Shown here one piece after another: positions 62,486-64,000 of a stretch of 64,000 nt of DNA; within the stretch, counting starts at the first letter, position 1, and every line of letters begins with the position of its first letter. The position numbers and the translations under genes are program-made. The notes under the pieces are model-generated. The model saw only the letters and a list, made by a program, of their open reading frames with translations, was not told the DNA's origin and did not search any database. This DNA comes from Janthinobacterium sp. 67 (lineage in GTDB: Bacteria > Pseudomonadota > Gammaproteobacteria > Burkholderiales > Burkholderiaceae_D), in NCBI RefSeq assembly GCF_002797895.1, contig NZ_PGES01000001.1, forward strand, positions 3,534,001 to 3,598,000, read 5' to 3'.

Positions 62486-64000
62486 ATGCTCAATTCAGCC
62501 GATCTGCCCAACGACATCGATGCCCTCAAGGCATTGCTGCTGGCGGCCGAGCAGACGCTGCGTGAGCGCGACACCGTCATCGCCGCGCACGACGAGCTGG
62601 TGTCAGGACTGCGCGCGCAACTGACGACGACCGAGGTCGAGATCGAGCATCTGAAGCTGATGATTGCCAAGCTGCGTCGCATGCAGTTCGGTCGCAAATC
62701 CGAGAAGCTGGACCACCAGATCGAACAGCTGGAACTACAACTGGAAGACCTGCAAGCGACCGAGGGTGAGGCCGAGCGTGAGCGGCCGCCGGCAGACAAG
62801 GCACCGCGCACCAAGTCGGCGCGCAAACCGCTGCCGGAGCACCTGGCGCGCGACGAGCGCGTGTATCAACCGCAGGCCGAGGCTTGCCCGGCCTGCGGTG
62901 GCGGGCTGCGCAAGTTGGGTGAGGACGTCGCCGAGCAACTGGAGTTCGTGCCGGCCAGCTTCCGCGTGATCCGTCATGTACGTCCGAAGCTGGCGTGCAA
63001 GTGCTGCGACACCATCGTGCAGGCACCGGCGCCAAGCCGGCCGATCGCGCGCGGCATTGCCGGACCGGGGCTGCTGGCCCATATCCTGGTGGCCAAGTTC
63101 GCTGACCATCTGCCGCTATACCGGCAGTCGGTGATCTATGCCCGCGAAGGCGTCGAACTGGAACGTGCGCTGCTGGCGAACTGGGTCGGGGCGGCCAGCG
63201 CGCTGCTGCGCCCGCTGGTCGAGGCGATCCGGCGCCATGTGCTCGCTGGCGCCAAGCTGCACGCCGACGACACCCCGATTCCGGTCCTGGCGCCCGGCAA
63301 TGGCAAGACGAAAACAGCGCGGCTGTGGACCTACGTGCGTGACGATAGCGCGTCGGGCGACACCACGCCAGCAGCGGTCTGGTTCGCCTACACGCCGGAC
63401 CGCAAGGGTATCCATCCGCAAACCCACCTGGCCAGCTTCAGCGGCGTGCTGCAGGCTGACGCCTATGCCGGCTTCAATGCGCTGTACGTCGACGGCACCA
63501 TCCAGGAGGCGGCATGCTGGGCGCACGCACGGCGAAAATTCTACGACCTGCACGCGGCCAGGTCATCTGCCATCACGACCGAGGCTCTACGACGCATCGC
63601 CGAACTGTATGTGATCGAAGCCGAGATACGCGGCAAGCCGCCGCACGAACGACAACTGGCGCGCCAGCAACGATCACGACCATTGCTCGACGAGCTTAAT
63701 GGCTGGCTACGCGCCACGCTTGAAAAGCTGTCGCGCAAGTCGGACACGGCGGCGGCAATCCAGTACGCGCTGAACCTATGGCCGGCGTTACTGCGTTACT
63801 GCGACGACGGCATCATTGAGATCGACAACTCGGCCGCCGAGCGGGCGTTGCGCGGTGTCGCCATCGGCCGCCGCAATTACCTGTTCGCAGGTGCCGACAG
63901 CGGCGGCGAGCGTGCTGCCGCGATCTACTCGCTGATCGGCACGGCCAAGCTCAACGGTGTTGACCCCGAGGCCTGGCTGCGCCATGTGCTGACCAACATC
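62486..64000 (+). CDS. tnpC: IS66-family transposase TnpC, 3' end outside window
   Basis: 505 codons visible. N-terminal coiled coil (about 20-95), zinc-finger region (C134, C137, C171, C173), DDE core with Asp in LHADDTPIPVL (261-262), LQADAYAGFNALY and Glu in IEIDNSAAERALRG. The final helix region ALRGVAIGRRNYLFAGADSGGERAA is the usual C-terminus. Only a few residues should be missing. ATG at 62486, no frameshift seen. Confidence 0.93.
   Translation, partial: MLNSADLPNDIDALKALLLAAEQTLRERDTVIAAHDELVSGLRAQLTTTEVEIEHLKLMIAKLRRMQFGRKSEKLDHQIEQLELQLEDLQATEGEAERERPPADKAPRTKSARKPLPEHLARDERVYQPQAEACPACGGGLRKLGEDVAEQLEFVPASFRVIRHVRPKLACKCCDTIVQAPAPSRPIARGIAGPGLLAHILVAKFADHLPLYRQSVIYAREGVELERALLANWVGAASALLRPLVEAIRRHVLAGAKLHADDTPIPVLAPGNGKTKTARLWTYVRDDSASGDTTPAAVWFAYTPDRKGIHPQTHLASFSGVLQADAYAGFNALYVDGTIQEAACWAHARRKFYDLHAARSSAITTEALRRIAELYVIEAEIRGKPPHERQLARQQRSRPLLDELNGWLRATLEKLSRKSDTAAAIQYALNLWPALLRYCDDGIIEIDNSAAERALRGVAIGRRNYLFAGADSGGERAAAIYSLIGTAKLNGVDPEAWLRHVLTNI

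Larger units (their letters stand above)
61632..64000 (+). mobile_element. IS66-family insertion sequence, right end outside window
   Basis: Left end GTAAGCGTAAAG at 61632 agrees with the GTAA terminus of IS66 elements. It carries the three genes tnpA, tnpB and tnpC. The right end is beyond the window, so the 8-bp duplication cannot be checked. Confidence 0.87.

Overview
The window looks like chromosomal DNA of a high-GC betaproteobacterium, order Burkholderiales and most likely Oxalobacteraceae (Janthinobacterium/Duganella/Massilia type). The evidence is the spu/puu polyamine locus, the hemH-grpE-dnaK-dnaJ and nadK-recN neighbourhoods with betaproteobacterial-type proteins, and interspersed GGGGTCAGACCC-type palindromes. 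This is inference from protein character and layout; no search was run. No rRNA, tRNA or CRISPR array was seen.

Bases 1-38100 are ordinary chromosome. 1-8.5 kb: a minus-strand polyamine (putrescine/spermidine) uptake and gamma-glutamyl degradation locus in Pseudomonas spuABC...FGH order, but without the periplasmic binding-protein genes that normally sit in the middle; a terminator and a palindromic repeat occupy that place. 8.7-17.5 kb: an MFS transporter, a beta-propeller/ECF sigma/anti-sigma unit, a TRIC-type channel, a class A PBP and an ArgP-like regulator. 17.5-22 kb: a sulfonate/taurine-type ABC operon with a TauD-like dioxygenase, then a beta-carbonic anhydrase. 22-30.4 kb: heat-shock genes grpE-dnaK-dnaJ with two good sigma-32 promoters, hemH, and nadK-recN behind a LexA box. 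30.5-38 kb: small stress and housekeeping genes (OsmC, glyoxalase, TolC-like, rhodanese, protein-isoaspartate methyltransferase, regulators).

Bases 38122-61293 (23,172 bp) are a complete Tn7-like transposon. Its ends are TGTTACGTCGGAA... and the inverse ...TTCCGACGTAACA. It is flanked by a perfect 5-bp duplication ACACC and carries three TnsB-type repeats at each end. The left arm encodes an Xre regulator and tnsA-tnsB-tnsC-tniQ-tniQ, the gene content and order known from Tn6022/AbaR-type elements; here the element is not in comM but about 75 bp upstream of a TetR gene. Cargo part 1 is a chromate-resistance block (chrB-chrA, two periplasmic proteins, a Tat-exported SOD, a second ChrB-like protein) with a divergent pair: an EamA permease with a His-rich tail and a DUF4238 protein.

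Cargo part 2 (54.0-61.0 kb) is the most unusual region. A minus-strand operon encodes a ComEC-type metallo-beta-lactamase-fold protein, a single-chain E2-E1-JAB ubiquitin-type conjugation/deconjugation protein, and a second ComEC-type MBL protein. Divergent from it are a CapW/BrxR-like WYL regulator and a four-TM membrane protein, with a palindromic operator between the two units. I propose this five-gene set as a candidate anti-phage/conflict system; that role is inference.

To the right of the transposon, a small lipoprotein gene is cut by an IS66-family element (61632 to beyond 64000), so the transposon and the IS lie side by side.
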